A stretch of 64,000 bases of DNA. Source: Candidatus Heimdallarchaeum endolithica (GTDB lineage: Archaea; Asgardarchaeota; Heimdallarchaeia; Heimdallarchaeales; Heimdallarchaeaceae). The notes under the pieces are model-generated. The model searched no databases. It was not told where the DNA came from and saw only the letters and a list, made by a program, of their open reading frames with translations. Made by a program: the position numbers and the translations under genes. The stretch lies in contig CP084167.1 of NCBI GenBank assembly GCA_021513715.1, positions 310,001 to 374,000 of the forward strand, given 5' to 3'. Of this stretch, positions 1-8,416 are shown in pieces. Positions within the stretch are counted from its first letter, which is position 1, and the number at the start of each line of letters is the position of its first letter.

Positions 1-58
1 TATTAGCTAGAACAGTGTCAAAATACTTATTTAAATCAGTTTGTAACCTCTCTTGCTC

Positions 59-1369
59 TTATTTTAGCTCTGTTTCTTTTTCCTCAATAAATAATTTCTT
101 AACTTTATCTTCAGTTAAAACGTCCAACTGACTTTTTTCAATAAGTTCTTTTAATGGAGATAAATTTATCTCTTTTAAATGATTTTTAGACAAATCCAAT
201 ATAGTTAGATTTGTACAGTTTCCCAATGGCTTTAAATCTATCTCTTGTAATTTATTTTCAGACAAATCCAATGCTGTTAGATTTGGACAGCGTGATAAGG
301 AAGATAAATCAATAGATCGTAAATCATTACTAGACAATTGCAATTCTGTTAGATTTGTACAGTTTGCTAATGGGGTTAGATCTATTGATTGTAAATGATT
401 GTCCCTTAAAATCAATCCTTTTAGTTTTGTACAGTGTGATAAGGGAGATAAATCAATAGATCGTAAATCATTGCTAGACAAATCCAACCCTTTTAGTTTT
501 GTACAGTGTGATAAAGGAGATAAATCAATAGACTCTAAATAATTGCTTTCTAAATAATTGCTAGATAAAAGAAACCATTCTAGATTTATACAGTGTGATA
601 AGGGAGATAAATCAATAGATCGTAAATCATTGTCAGACAAATCCAACCCTTCTAGATTTGCACAGTGTGATAAGGGAGATAAATCAATAGATCGTAAATC
701 ATTGCTAGACAATTGCAATTCTGTTAGATTTATACAGTGTGATAAGGAAGATAAATCAATAGACTCTAAATGATTGTCCCTTAAAACTAACCCTTTTAGT
801 TTTGTACAGTGTGATAAGGAAGATAAATCAATAGACTCTAAATGATTGTCAGACAAATACATTTTTCTTAGATTTGCACAGTGTGATAAGGGAGATAAAT
901 CAACAAATTGTAAATAATTGTTAGACAAATCCAATGCTGTTAGATTTGGACAGTGTGATAAGGAAGATAAATCAATAGATTCTAAATGATTACCAGACAA
1001 AGACAATTTAGTTAGTTTTGGACAGTGTGATAAGGAAGATAAATCAATAAATTGTAAATAATTGTTAGACAAATCCAATGCTGTTAGATTTGGACAGTGT
1101 GATAACGGGGATAGATCTATCTCTTGTAATTTATTTCCATCCAAAGAAAACCATTCTAGATTTACACAGTGTGATAAGGAAGATAAATCAATAGATTCTA
1201 AATAATTACCAGACAAAGACAATTTAGTTAGTTTTGTACAGTTTACTAAGGGAGATAAATCAATAGATCGTAAACCAGTGCCAGACAAATACAATTCTTT
1301 TTCTTCTGTATCTATTTCTTTAATAAATGTTTTACCGTTAACATTTTTTCCTCTTATTTTTATTTTCAT
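59..1369 (-). CDS. Leucine-rich-repeat protein A, probably C-terminally truncated
   Basis: 436 residues, no signal peptide or membrane segment, so probably cytosolic. After a short N-terminal cap (residues 1-25, with a GKTFIKEIDT segment) the protein is about sixteen 24-residue leucine-rich repeats of the form LxxLxLSxNxLxSIDLSPLSHC, encoded by 72-bp DNA units. One unit carries an extra NYLES (a 15-bp tandem duplication near 535-565). LRR arrays are protein-binding surfaces; the partner cannot be told. Compared with the paralogue at 2335-4182, a CAA (Gln) codon has become TAA at 59-61. The reading frame stays open beyond that stop to the window edge (EQERLQTDLNKYFDTVLAN), so the protein has probably lost a C-terminal domain. 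Upstream is the left end of a decayed insertion sequence. LRR assignment is firm; function unknown. Confidence 0.85.
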   Translation of the reverse strand: MKIKIRGKNVNGKTFIKEIDTEEKELYLSGTGLRSIDLSPLVNCTKLTKLSLSGNYLESIDLSSLSHCVNLEWFSLDGNKLQEIDLSPLSHCPNLTALDLSNNYLQFIDLSSLSHCPKLTKLSLSGNHLESIDLSSLSHCPNLTALDLSNNYLQFVDLSPLSHCANLRKMYLSDNHLESIDLSSLSHCTKLKGLVLRDNHLESIDLSSLSHCINLTELQLSSNDLRSIDLSPLSHCANLEGLDLSDNDLRSIDLSPLSHCINLEWFLLSSNYLESNYLESIDLSPLSHCTKLKGLDLSSNDLRSIDLSPLSHCTKLKGLILRDNHLQSIDLTPLANCTNLTELQLSSNDLRSIDLSSLSRCPNLTALDLSENKLQEIDLKPLGNCTNLTILDLSKNHLKEINLSPLKELIEKSQLDVLTEDKVKKLFIEEKETELK

Positions 1370-1443
1370 TGTTAGTAGTTTTATTACTTTTTTATTTTAA
1401 ATATTTTTATTTTATTTAAAGAATTGTATAATCTACGCACGTT

Positions 1444-2260
1444 TGTATACTCCACGCACGTTGGTAAGAAATAAATAGGAAGTGGGTTATGTGGATAAGT
1501 AATAAAACATGAATAAACCCGAACGTAACCTAGAGACTAAGAAAGATTGTGGTTAAAAAAGCTTTGGAAGGAAAAAGGAGAAGATAAAAGAAGTAGCTCA
1601 CAGGTTTATGGTGTATAGGAAGCTTAGATATAAATGGATGGAAAAAGTTAAATTAAAAACTTGAATAAGAATAAGGAAAGGTAGATCTTCCAGACTAAAA
1701 TATACAAAAAAAGTAGATGAAGTGTTAAAAGGAGGATAAGGGAGCTAAGGGTAAAACAAGAAATGAACGTGGAGAAGAAAATAGCTTAACTATTGAAGAA
1801 AGAAGGAAAAAACATTATCCTGAAATGCAATAACTAAAGTAATAGACGAATTAGGTTTTCTTCTGTTAAGTAATAAGAAAAAGAGAAACAGGACTCGATA
1901 CAAGAGATTTGAGCGCTTATCTCCTAACGAACTCTGGTAGTTAGATGGGAAAGGATAATTCTGGGTAGAAGAAAAAGGATAGATTATATCGACTCCTCAT
2001 AACTCTCTTAGATGATCACTCACGATTCTGTCTAGGAGCTAAATCCACCTTAATCTGTATTTTAATATTGGCACAAATATTAATGGTGTTAGTGATCACT
2101 CACGATTCTGTCTAGGAGCTAAATCCACCCCTTTACACCGAAAAAAGAACAGATAATAAGTTTTCTAGAAGAAACAATAGAGAAATATATACAGCTTGAG
2201 TCTATCCTCACAAACAATGGAGCACTCTTCTCCACCGTTAGAGGAACTAGATTCAATTTT
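1444..2260 (+). pseudogene. Decayed IS481-like transposase with left inverted repeat
   Basis: This 960-bp gap between LRR genes holds a degenerate copy of the intact insertion sequence at 55837-56846. The left terminal repeat starts at 1444 (TGTATACTCC), followed by an ATG near 1509 and broken frames that still encode pieces of the same transposase: MNKPERNLE, KIKEVAHRFMV, RFERLSPNELW, LLDDHSRFCLGA and SILTNNGALFS. Stops and indels occur throughout. A 37-bp stretch at 2013-2049 is repeated at 2093-2129, an internal duplication inside the dead gene. Similarity fades near 2260 and the right end is missing. Nothing else is recognisable in 2261-2334. Confidence 0.8.
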
Positions 2261-2334
2261 TCAAACATATGTTGCTTTTCTTGGAGAATAACAAAAAAAA
2301 AGTAAGAGTTGTTCTTCTTTGATTCTTGAAGTGT

Positions 2335-4182
2335 TCATATTTTACCTGTTTTATCCCATGTATCAAATTGCTTTTGGAGTTTTTCCAGAGTTTCATCTAT
2401 TTTTTCATGACTCGTTGTACTAAACACAATATATTCTCTATCTACAGTTATAGCATACTCTTCAGGAAGCTGATATAACCAGTTTAAAAAAGCGTCTTCA
2501 TCTGGAAAACCTAATAACGAAGATAACTTCTCTATAGCTATACTCTTTGTACGTTTTATTATTTTTTGAAGTGTTTGTAACCTCTCTTGCTCTTGTTTCA
2601 GCCCTGTTTCTTTTTCCTCAACAAATAATCTCTTAACTTCATCATCAGTGAAAACTTCCAACTGACTTTTTTCAATAAGTTCTTTTAATGGAGATAAATT
2701 TATCTCTTCTAACTGATTATTCCTTAAATCTAATTTTACTAGATTTACACATTTTGCTAATGGGGTTAGATCTATTGATCGTAACTGATTGTTCTTTAAA
2801 TCCAATTCTGTTAGATTTACACATTTTGCTAAAGGGGATAAATCGATCGATTGTAGCTGATTGAGAGACAATGACAATTTTGTTAGTTTTGTACAATGTG
2901 ATAAGGGAGATAAATCAATAGACTCTAAATGATTGATAATCAAAGACAATCCTGTTAGATTTGCACATTTTGCTAAGGGTGATAAATCAATAGATCGTAA
3001 ATGATTGCCAGACAAAGACAATTCTGTTAGATTTGCACATTTTGCTAAGGGTGATAAATCAATAGACTCTAAATGATTGTAAGACAAAGACAATTCTGTT
3101 AGATTTACACATTTTGCTAAGGGTGATAAATCAATAGACTCTAAATAATTGTAAGACAAAGACAATTTTTTTTCTTTTGTATCTATTTCTTTAATAAATG
3201 TATTACCGTTATCCGTTTTTCCTATTATCAGTATTGATCTCTCTTGCCCTAGTTTCAGCTCTGTTTTATTTTCCTCAATAAATAATATCTTAACTTTATC
3301 ATCAGTTAAAACGTCTAACTGACTTTCAATAAGTTCTTTTAAAGGAAATAAATTTATTTCTTCTAAATAGTTGTCCCTTAAATCCAACCATTCTAGATTT
3401 ATACAGTTTGACAAGGGAGATAAATCAATAGACTCTAAATCATTGCCAGACAAATCCAACCCTTCTAGATTTATACAGTTTGACAAGGGAGATAAATCAA
3501 TAGACTCTAAATGATTGCTAGACAAATACAATTCTATTAGATTTGTACAGTTTGACAAGGGAGATAAATCAATAGACTCTAAATGATTGCTAGACAAAGA
3601 CAACCCTTCAAGATTTGTACAATGTAATAAGGGAGATAAATCAATAGACTCTAAATGATTGCCAGACATATCCAATTTAGTTAGATTTGCACAATGTGAT
3701 AAGGGAGATAAATTAATAGACTCTAAATGATTGCCAGACAAAGACAATTCTGTTAGATTTGCACAATGTGATAAGGGAGATAAATCAATAGATCGTAAAT
3801 CATTTCCAGCTAAAAACAATTCTGTTAGATTTACACATTTTGCTAAGGGAGATAAATCAATAGATCGTAAATCATTGCTAGACAAAAACAATCCTGTTAG
3901 TTTTGTACAGTTTACTAAGGGAGATAAATCAATAGACTCTAAATGATTGAAAGCCAAAGACAATTCTGTTAGATTTATACAATGTGATAAGGGAGATAAA
4001 TCAATAGATTCTAAATCATTTTCAGTCAAATCCAATTCTGTTAGATTTATACAGTTTACTAAGGGAGATAAATCAATAGATCGTAAATCATTGTAAGACA
4101 AATCCAATTCTTTTTCTTCTGTATCTATTTCTTTAATAAATGTTTTACCATTATCTTTTTTTCCTCTTATCTGTATTTTCAT
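2335..4182 (-). CDS. Leucine-rich-repeat protein B with duplicated LRR arrays and C-terminal helical domain
   Basis: 615 residues, soluble. The N-terminal cap (MKIQIRGK, then GKTFIKEID) is followed by about eleven 24-residue LRRs. A second copy of the cap (SILIIGKTDNGNTFIKEID, near residue 319) and about seven more LRRs follow, so the gene looks like a tandem fusion of two LRR proteins. Residues 524-615 form a different module that is helical and ends in FSTTSHEKIDETLEKLQKQF; its helix-helix-strand pattern (SIAIEKLSSLLGF, then FLNWLYQLPEEYAI, then REYIVF) resembles a winged helix of PCI type, a tentative reading. Closely related to the gene at 59-1369, which lacks this C-terminus. A decayed IS copy lies on each side. 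Likely a protein-interaction scaffold; partner unknown. Confidence 0.85.
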   Translation of the reverse strand: MKIQIRGKKDNGKTFIKEIDTEEKELDLSYNDLRSIDLSPLVNCINLTELDLTENDLESIDLSPLSHCINLTELSLAFNHLESIDLSPLVNCTKLTGLFLSSNDLRSIDLSPLAKCVNLTELFLAGNDLRSIDLSPLSHCANLTELSLSGNHLESINLSPLSHCANLTKLDMSGNHLESIDLSPLLHCTNLEGLSLSSNHLESIDLSPLSNCTNLIELYLSSNHLESIDLSPLSNCINLEGLDLSGNDLESIDLSPLSNCINLEWLDLRDNYLEEINLFPLKELIESQLDVLTDDKVKILFIEENKTELKLGQERSILIIGKTDNGNTFIKEIDTKEKKLSLSYNYLESIDLSPLAKCVNLTELSLSYNHLESIDLSPLAKCANLTELSLSGNHLRSIDLSPLAKCANLTGLSLIINHLESIDLSPLSHCTKLTKLSLSLNQLQSIDLSPLAKCVNLTELDLKNNQLRSIDLTPLAKCVNLVKLDLRNNQLEEINLSPLKELIEKSQLEVFTDDEVKRLFVEEKETGLKQEQERLQTLQKIIKRTKSIAIEKLSSLLGFPDEDAFLNWLYQLPEEYAITVDREYIVFSTTSHEKIDETLEKLQKQFDTWDKTGKI

Positions 4183-4229
4183 TATTAGTAGTTTTACTAC
4201 TTTTTTATTTTAAATATTTTTACTTTATT

Positions 4230-4339
4230 TAGTACTTCCGAATTATCTCAAAAAGTATGAATTGAGAACACGCCAATGATAGTATGAACGCCTATAATTT
4301 TAACCTATAGAAATCGGTCAACTTATTGCGGAAGTACTA
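4230..4339. mobile_element. 110-bp MITE-like insertion with 11-bp inverted repeats
   Basis: The sequence upstream of the two LRR genes is nearly the same except for this block. It is bounded by perfect 11-bp inverted repeats (TAGTACTTCCG at 4230-4240 and its complement at 4329-4339) and flanked by a direct repeat TTTATT (4224-4229 and 4340-4345), the expected target-site duplication. It has no coding capacity. The empty site is seen in the paralogous region near 1410-1425. The inverted repeats do not match those of the two complete transposable elements in this window, so the transposase that moved it is elsewhere. Confidence 0.7.
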
Positions 4340-4372
4340 TTTATTTAAAGAATTATATAATCTACGTACGTT

Positions 4373-4442
4373 TGTATACTCTGCTCACGTTGGTAAGAAA
4401 TGAATAGAAAGTGGGTTATGTGGATAAGTGATAAAACATGAA
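4373..4442 (+). mobile_element. Left-end fragment of the IS481-like element
   Basis: The terminal repeat TGTATACTCTGCTCACG and the following leader, down to GTGATAAAACATGAA, match the left end of the intact element (read on the minus strand from 56846) and of the remnant at 1444. Only about 70 bp remain before the sequence changes to unrelated debris. The LRR gene plus this IS end is therefore a repeated block present twice in the first 4.5 kb. Confidence 0.65.
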
Positions 4443-4585
4443 ATTCTTTTTTACGTAAAAAGCTAAATTTTAGTTAAAGGAGTTATCAGACCAATAAAAA
4501 CTAGAAGAACATTTGGGTTAATAAAGAATGCACGGTATTGGGGAGTTTCACAGCTTTTCTGCTGTATTTATATACTTAAATCTCA

Positions 4586-4780
4586 TTGATTATTTGTCTT
4601 AAGCTAGATTTTAAAGACTTAGGTTTCATTCCTACGACACCCGGTCTTCCCTTTGGGATTTATGGCTATATTCTTCTTTCTGATTTTCTTATGCTCTTTA
4701 AGTTCTATTATAAATTCGTTCGTCCACATCAGAGCTTAGACCTTCCTCCCCTTAGTTCCTGTTTACCTTGGAGGTGGTAA
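4586..4780 (+). pseudogene. C-terminal fragment of a DDE transposase
   Basis: A 64-residue open frame ends in YYKFVRPHQSLDL, the RPHQSL signature seen near the C-terminus of many DDE integrase-like transposases (IS481, IS3 and IS6 groups). Upstream, 4480-4570 contains another out-of-frame transposase-like piece (VIRPIKTRRTFGLIKNARYWG). The fragment is not from the same element as the intact copy at 55844, whose matching region reads FSRPHQSLNFL. The stretch 4443-4917 thus contains only insertion-sequence debris. Confidence 0.5.
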
Positions 4781-4917
4781 CAAACTAGACACTACCGAGT
4801 AAAACAGTAACTAAAAAATTACTTCCAGCTCAAAAAAGTGGATTTTATCAATTGTATTATTGCTTTTATTTTAAGGGAGTAGTTTTTTATTGACCTAATT
4901 ATAATTTAGTTCTTTTT

Positions 4918-5670
4918 TTAAAAGCTTTCAAAGCCAAAAAAAGGTAACTCTTCATTGATTATATCAGCTACAATACTATCAAACTCGTGGTTTAGATGTA
5001 TAGTATCAATTGAAATAATCCTTTCTTTGTGCTTGTGGAAAAAGCTCTTTGTTTCTTCAACATCCTCTTCTCTTATCATTATGTCTTTTTTTAATCTGAT
5101 GAAAAGTACAGGAATGTGTTTATTTTCTTCAAGAATATCACTAACATTTTTTCCTATATCTCTCAAACAATAGTTAAACTCTTTCTTCATCCTTTTTGCT
5201 CCATTTTCAACTAATCTCCAAAATCCCTCAAAAGATGCATGAAAAGCTTTATGCAAGTTGAACTTGTAAGCAAATAAAAATATTGGAAAAATCAACATAA
5301 GAAAAGCTGAGAAAGCATAAATGAGAGGAACAGGCAATCTAAAGGCAAAATTCAAAGCAGGGTGAGGATACAATCTTCTACTTGCACCTACTAAAACAAT
5401 ACCTTTACACTCAGATGGCATCTTTTCTCTAGCCAACATCTCAATAATTAATGATCCACCTAAAGAATGACCAATTAAAATAAATGGGCGACCATTTGGA
5501 AAATGTGTCTTTATTTCCTCAATATGCTCTTCAGTTGTATATTTATCAGCATAACAAGCCCATTCTACATTTTCTTTTCCAAATTTTTCAACATATGCAG
5601 GATATTCTCGAGTATAATTGCTAAATCCTGCAGCAACAGTGAAGAAAGGAACAGAGTTTTCTTGTTTCAT
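4918..5670 (-). CDS. Alpha/beta hydrolase, membrane-associated
   Basis: 250 residues. The nucleophile elbow GHSLGG is at residues 67-72 (Ser69) after a hydrophobic strand, followed by a second core strand (GIVLVGASRR). Candidate acid and base residues lie late in the protein: Asp in DIMIREED and His in HLNHEFDSI. Residues 105-135 are strongly hydrophobic (AFSAFLMLIFPIFLF) and could be a membrane or lid segment. This fits the alpha/beta hydrolase superfamily (esterase, lipase or acyl hydrolase). The substrate cannot be predicted. Monocistronic, with insertion-sequence debris upstream of its terminator side. The start is the only ATG before the conserved core. Confidence 0.8.
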   Translation of the reverse strand: MKQENSVPFFTVAAGFSNYTREYPAYVEKFGKENVEWACYADKYTTEEHIEEIKTHFPNGRPFILIGHSLGGSLIIEMLAREKMPSECKGIVLVGASRRLYPHPALNFAFRLPVPLIYAFSAFLMLIFPIFLFAYKFNLHKAFHASFEGFWRLVENGAKRMKKEFNYCLRDIGKNVSDILEENKHIPVLFIRLKKDIMIREEDVEETKSFFHKHKERIISIDTIHLNHEFDSIVADIINEELPFFGFESF

Positions 5671-5804
5671 TTTTCTAGAGTTCGTTCATTAACGCTTACT
5701 TTTAAATTTTTATTTAAAACGTTCACCTCAAAAAATCTGGACAATTTAAAAAATAAGAAAAAAAATTAGTAACCTTTTTTATTTTATCTTAATCTAAATT
5801 TAAT

Positions 5805-6713
5805 ATGAGTGAACTCTTTTTCAAAGAAATTAAAAGATTAGAGAATGACAAAACAAGCGGAGCGATGGAAATAGCAGAAAAAGTTTTACTTATTTTAAAA
5901 GAAGAAATTAAAAAAAATTTTACTTTTTGGGATAATTATTCCATAAATGAGAAAATTGAACAGTTATTACCAATTATTAACATTAACAAAAATATGATTA
6001 TCCTCCGAAATTTAGTTCTAGAATTCTTGTCACTACTGGAAAATGGAGTAGAATTAGAGAAAATACCGTCTATGCAACTTGAAAAGTTAAATAATAGTAA
6101 GAAAATACTAGCTCAAAACATTTCTAAACGTATCTTCGAAGAGAAGACAATAATTACCTTTTCCAGAGCAAGTACTCTACTTGAATCGTTAAGAGTTGGA
6201 AAAAAACTCTATGAACATCCACTAGAAGTTATCATATTTGAATCTAGTCCAAAAAAAGAAGGTAAAACATTAGCAGAAGAACTACTAAAAATTGGGCATA
6301 GAGTTCGTTATAGTTTTGACGCAGCGATGAAAATTATGTTTGAAAAATATAAACCTACTTTAGCAATCATTGGAGCTGACAGTATCTTTCCTCAAGGAGA
6401 AGTAGTAAACAAAACTGGAAGTTATATTTTGGCAAAGTTAGCCAAAGAATACGACATTCCATTTATTGTTGGGGCAACAATGAAAAAAGTTATGCTCAAA
6501 GAAATAAATGTTCTAGGTAAAATAACATCTTCAGAAAGCTCAGAATTGTGGAATAAAGACTATGTTCCAAATTTGGAAGTAGTTGATGTTCATTTTGAGA
6601 AAATACCTCGAGCACTATTAAATGGATTCATAAGTGAGAAAGGTTTTAGCAAAAAACCTATAGGAGAAAAATATTCTCTCTCTGAAAATGTTATAAAAAA
6701 GGTGTATAGTTAA
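5805..6713 (+). CDS. eIF2B / ribose-1,5-bisphosphate isomerase family protein
   Basis: 302 residues with the two-part layout of the eIF2B-alpha/beta/delta, MtnA and R15P isomerase superfamily: a helical N-terminal half (1-110) and a Rossmann-like half containing ITFSRASTLL (117-125), IIFESSPKKEG and IIGADSIFPQGEVVNKTG (188-205). GADSI supplies the conserved Asp192. The position that holds a catalytic Cys in sugar-phosphate isomerases reads TFSRAS here, which is closer to the regulatory eIF2B subunits than to the isomerases. So it may be a translation-factor-like regulator or an isomerase of AMP or nucleoside catabolism. The family is secure, the exact role is not. It stands alone, convergent with the recombinase operon. 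Confidence 0.8.
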   Translation: MSELFFKEIKRLENDKTSGAMEIAEKVLLILKEEIKKNFTFWDNYSINEKIEQLLPIININKNMIILRNLVLEFLSLLENGVELEKIPSMQLEKLNNSKKILAQNISKRIFEEKTIITFSRASTLLESLRVGKKLYEHPLEVIIFESSPKKEGKTLAEELLKIGHRVRYSFDAAMKIMFEKYKPTLAIIGADSIFPQGEVVNKTGSYILAKLAKEYDIPFIVGATMKKVMLKEINVLGKITSSESSELWNKDYVPNLEVVDVHFEKIPRALLNGFISEKGFSKKPIGEKYSLSENVIKKVYS

Positions 6714-6727
6714 TCGAATTATTAAAA

Positions 6728-7450
6728 TTAGTCGTCCAACCTAAGTTTTTGATTTTTATTTTCTGGAACTATAGGATCAACGTAATAAGCTATTTTTCCT
6801 GCCCAACGGACTTCTCCAGTTCTATAAATTGGATTTGAACGGATATTTCGCAATGTAGAAACAGATAGATTATATTTTAAGCTTAAACTTTTTAGAGAAG
6901 CTAGAGGATTGTCAAATTCAGAAAAGAGTCGTCTAATTATTGCAGCTTTTTCTTCATCTACAACCAATTTTCCTTCTTCATTAACCTTATAACCAAAAGG
7001 AGGTCTGGACATAACCTTTTGTTCTTTTAGTCGTCTCATCATTCCTTTGTATCTTTTTTCTCTATATTTTTGAAGTTCCATTTCTCCAAAAAGGTCTTTA
7101 ACTCTAGCAATAACTTTGTTCTCTTCATCATCTAAACATACTATAGAAACATTATTCTTTTTCAGGATAATACGAATATAACCTAAAATATCTACATCTC
7201 GCGATAATCTATTCCTAGATTGAAACCACAACTCATCAAACTGATTATTCTTTGCCAGATCTAGAATCTCTTTAAATCCAGGTCTATATTCTGGGTCACT
7301 ATCACCTGCAATATCCTCATCTTTAATTATTTTTACAATTTCTCTATCTCCAGCTTGATATATTTGAGCTGTAACATCTTCTATCTGTGTCTGTAGCCCA
7401 CTTGTTTGATCAGCTGTAGATGTACGAGCATAAATTACACAACGAATCAT
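6728..7450 (-). CDS. Serine recombinase (resolvase plus Recombinase domain)
   Basis: From the preferred start at 7450 the protein has 240 residues. It opens with the resolvase core: YARTSTADQ carries the nucleophile Ser11, and QSRNRLSRDV carries the conserved arginines. It continues into a Recombinase-type DNA-binding segment (PPFGYKVNEEG, later NPIYRTGEV). Large serine integrases usually add a zinc ribbon and a coiled coil and run to 450-550 residues; both are missing. The frame extends upstream to 7561, but the ATG at 7450 has an AAGGT site before it and starts exactly where the family does. It is the last gene of a three-gene operon with two coiled-coil proteins. Probable role is site-specific DNA rearrangement or mobility of a small element. 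Confidence 0.85.
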   Translation of the reverse strand: MIRCVIYARTSTADQTSGLQTQIEDVTAQIYQAGDREIVKIIKDEDIAGDSDPEYRPGFKEILDLAKNNQFDELWFQSRNRLSRDVDILGYIRIILKKNNVSIVCLDDEENKVIARVKDLFGEMELQKYREKRYKGMMRRLKEQKVMSRPPFGYKVNEEGKLVVDEEKAAIIRRLFSEFDNPLASLKSLSLKYNLSVSTLRNIRSNPIYRTGEVRWAGKIAYYVDPIVPENKNQKLRLDD

Positions 7451-7529
7451 TTTGACCTTGCAATAAGGTTCTCCATTTTTAATATAAAACTTAGTATTAC
7501 TTCCTAAATAAAGGAAAAAATGTATTTCT

Positions 7530-7979
7530 TCAAACTTCTTTGAAAGGAAGTTGGTCAACAAGTCTTTTATCTTCTTTTTTGGTTAAATATCTATAAATAA
7601 AATGTTCAACGAACTTTAATGTTTCTTCATAGTCAAAAGGAAGTTCAACATTATTATTGTGTAGATCTATCAGCTTATGTCTTAACAATCCTGTTGTCAG
7701 AGCTATTACCCTATTCTGATTATATAGTTCATTAGCTGTGAAACGTATTTTTGCTATTTCTCCTAGTATATCTGAAAACTCTTCTTTTATTTTTTTGAAT
7801 TCTTTTTCTAACACTTTTTTTTCTTCTCTTATTGACTGAAGAGACTTCTTTAACTCATTTTCTTCCAGAGATTGGAAAAAAGGGTAATAATAGATTATAT
7901 TATCTGCAAATTTTTCTTCATTTTCAATTTCAATTTTTTCTTTAAACCTAATCTTAAATTGGGTAATATTCAATTTCAT
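7530..7979 (-). CDS. Coiled-coil protein of recombinase operon
   Basis: 149 residues, not recognised. Residues 55-95 form a charged coiled coil (ELKKSLQSIREEKKVLEKEF). The rest is helical with aromatic residues (NIIYYYPFF near 28-36 and FVEHFIYRYL near 124-133). No signal peptide or membrane segment. Its ATG abuts the stop codon of the preceding gene (TAAATG), and its end overlaps the longest reading of the recombinase frame by 32 nt, so the three genes are very probably co-translated. A role with the recombinase is inferred from this coupling only. Confidence 0.65.
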   Translation of the reverse strand: MKLNITQFKIRFKEKIEIENEEKFADNIIYYYPFFQSLEENELKKSLQSIREEKKVLEKEFKKIKEEFSDILGEIAKIRFTANELYNQNRVIALTTGLLRHKLIDLHNNNVELPFDYEETLKFVEHFIYRYLTKKEDKRLVDQLPFKEV

Positions 7980-8345
7980 TTAAACCCACTCAACACCCAT
8001 ATTTCGCAAGCTATCCTCTATAGCCTTTAGCATTGTATAATCCTCTTTATATTCTTCAATAGCTTCGTTTAACAGCTTTGACATTTCTTTTATTTTTTCT
8101 AGATCAGACTTGGTTTTTTCTAATCTATATTTGACTTCAGCAAATTTCATAATCTCATAAAAAAATGTTTGAAAGTCAATTTCCATAGTTTCAGCATATT
8201 CTTCTTTCCAATGCTTAAAGAGGATATTTACCATAAGCTCATAACCTTTAAGCAACTCTTTAGGTTCAATTTTCTTGTTTTCTGCTGCGCGAATCACTCT
8301 TCTACTTTGATTCACAGAAAAAGTGAGTTTTTTAATATTGTTCAT
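7980..8345 (-). CDS. Helical protein, first gene of recombinase operon
   Basis: 121 residues, not recognised. Mostly alpha-helical, with a predicted coiled coil at about 70-112 (YRLEKTKSDLEKIKEM then LNEAIEEYKEDY). The N-terminal basic stretch (SVNQSRRVIRAAENKK) could contact nucleic acid. The stop directly abuts the next start. No export signal. Encoded with another coiled-coil protein and a serine recombinase, so it may be an accessory factor of that enzyme; this is inference. Confidence 0.6.
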   Translation of the reverse strand: MNNIKKLTFSVNQSRRVIRAAENKKIEPKELLKGYELMVNILFKHWKEEYAETMEIDFQTFFYEIMKFAEVKYRLEKTKSDLEKIKEMSKLLNEAIEEYKEDYTMLKAIEDSLRNMGVEWV

Positions 8346-8416
8346 CCTTAAAATAATTCAAACTTCAAGCTTATAATCATTTTCCAAAAAAGAGAAAGAA
8401 AAAAATATCTTTTTCC

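Noticed and set aside
558..773. Plus-strand open frame with repeated KSIDRKS segments
   Set aside because: It is the antisense of the LRR repeats; the same artefact occurs at 3731-3946.
240..1240. Regular 72-bp repeats that look like a CRISPR array
   Set aside because: The repeats are in frame and encode leucine-rich repeats; there are no unique spacers and no cas genes.
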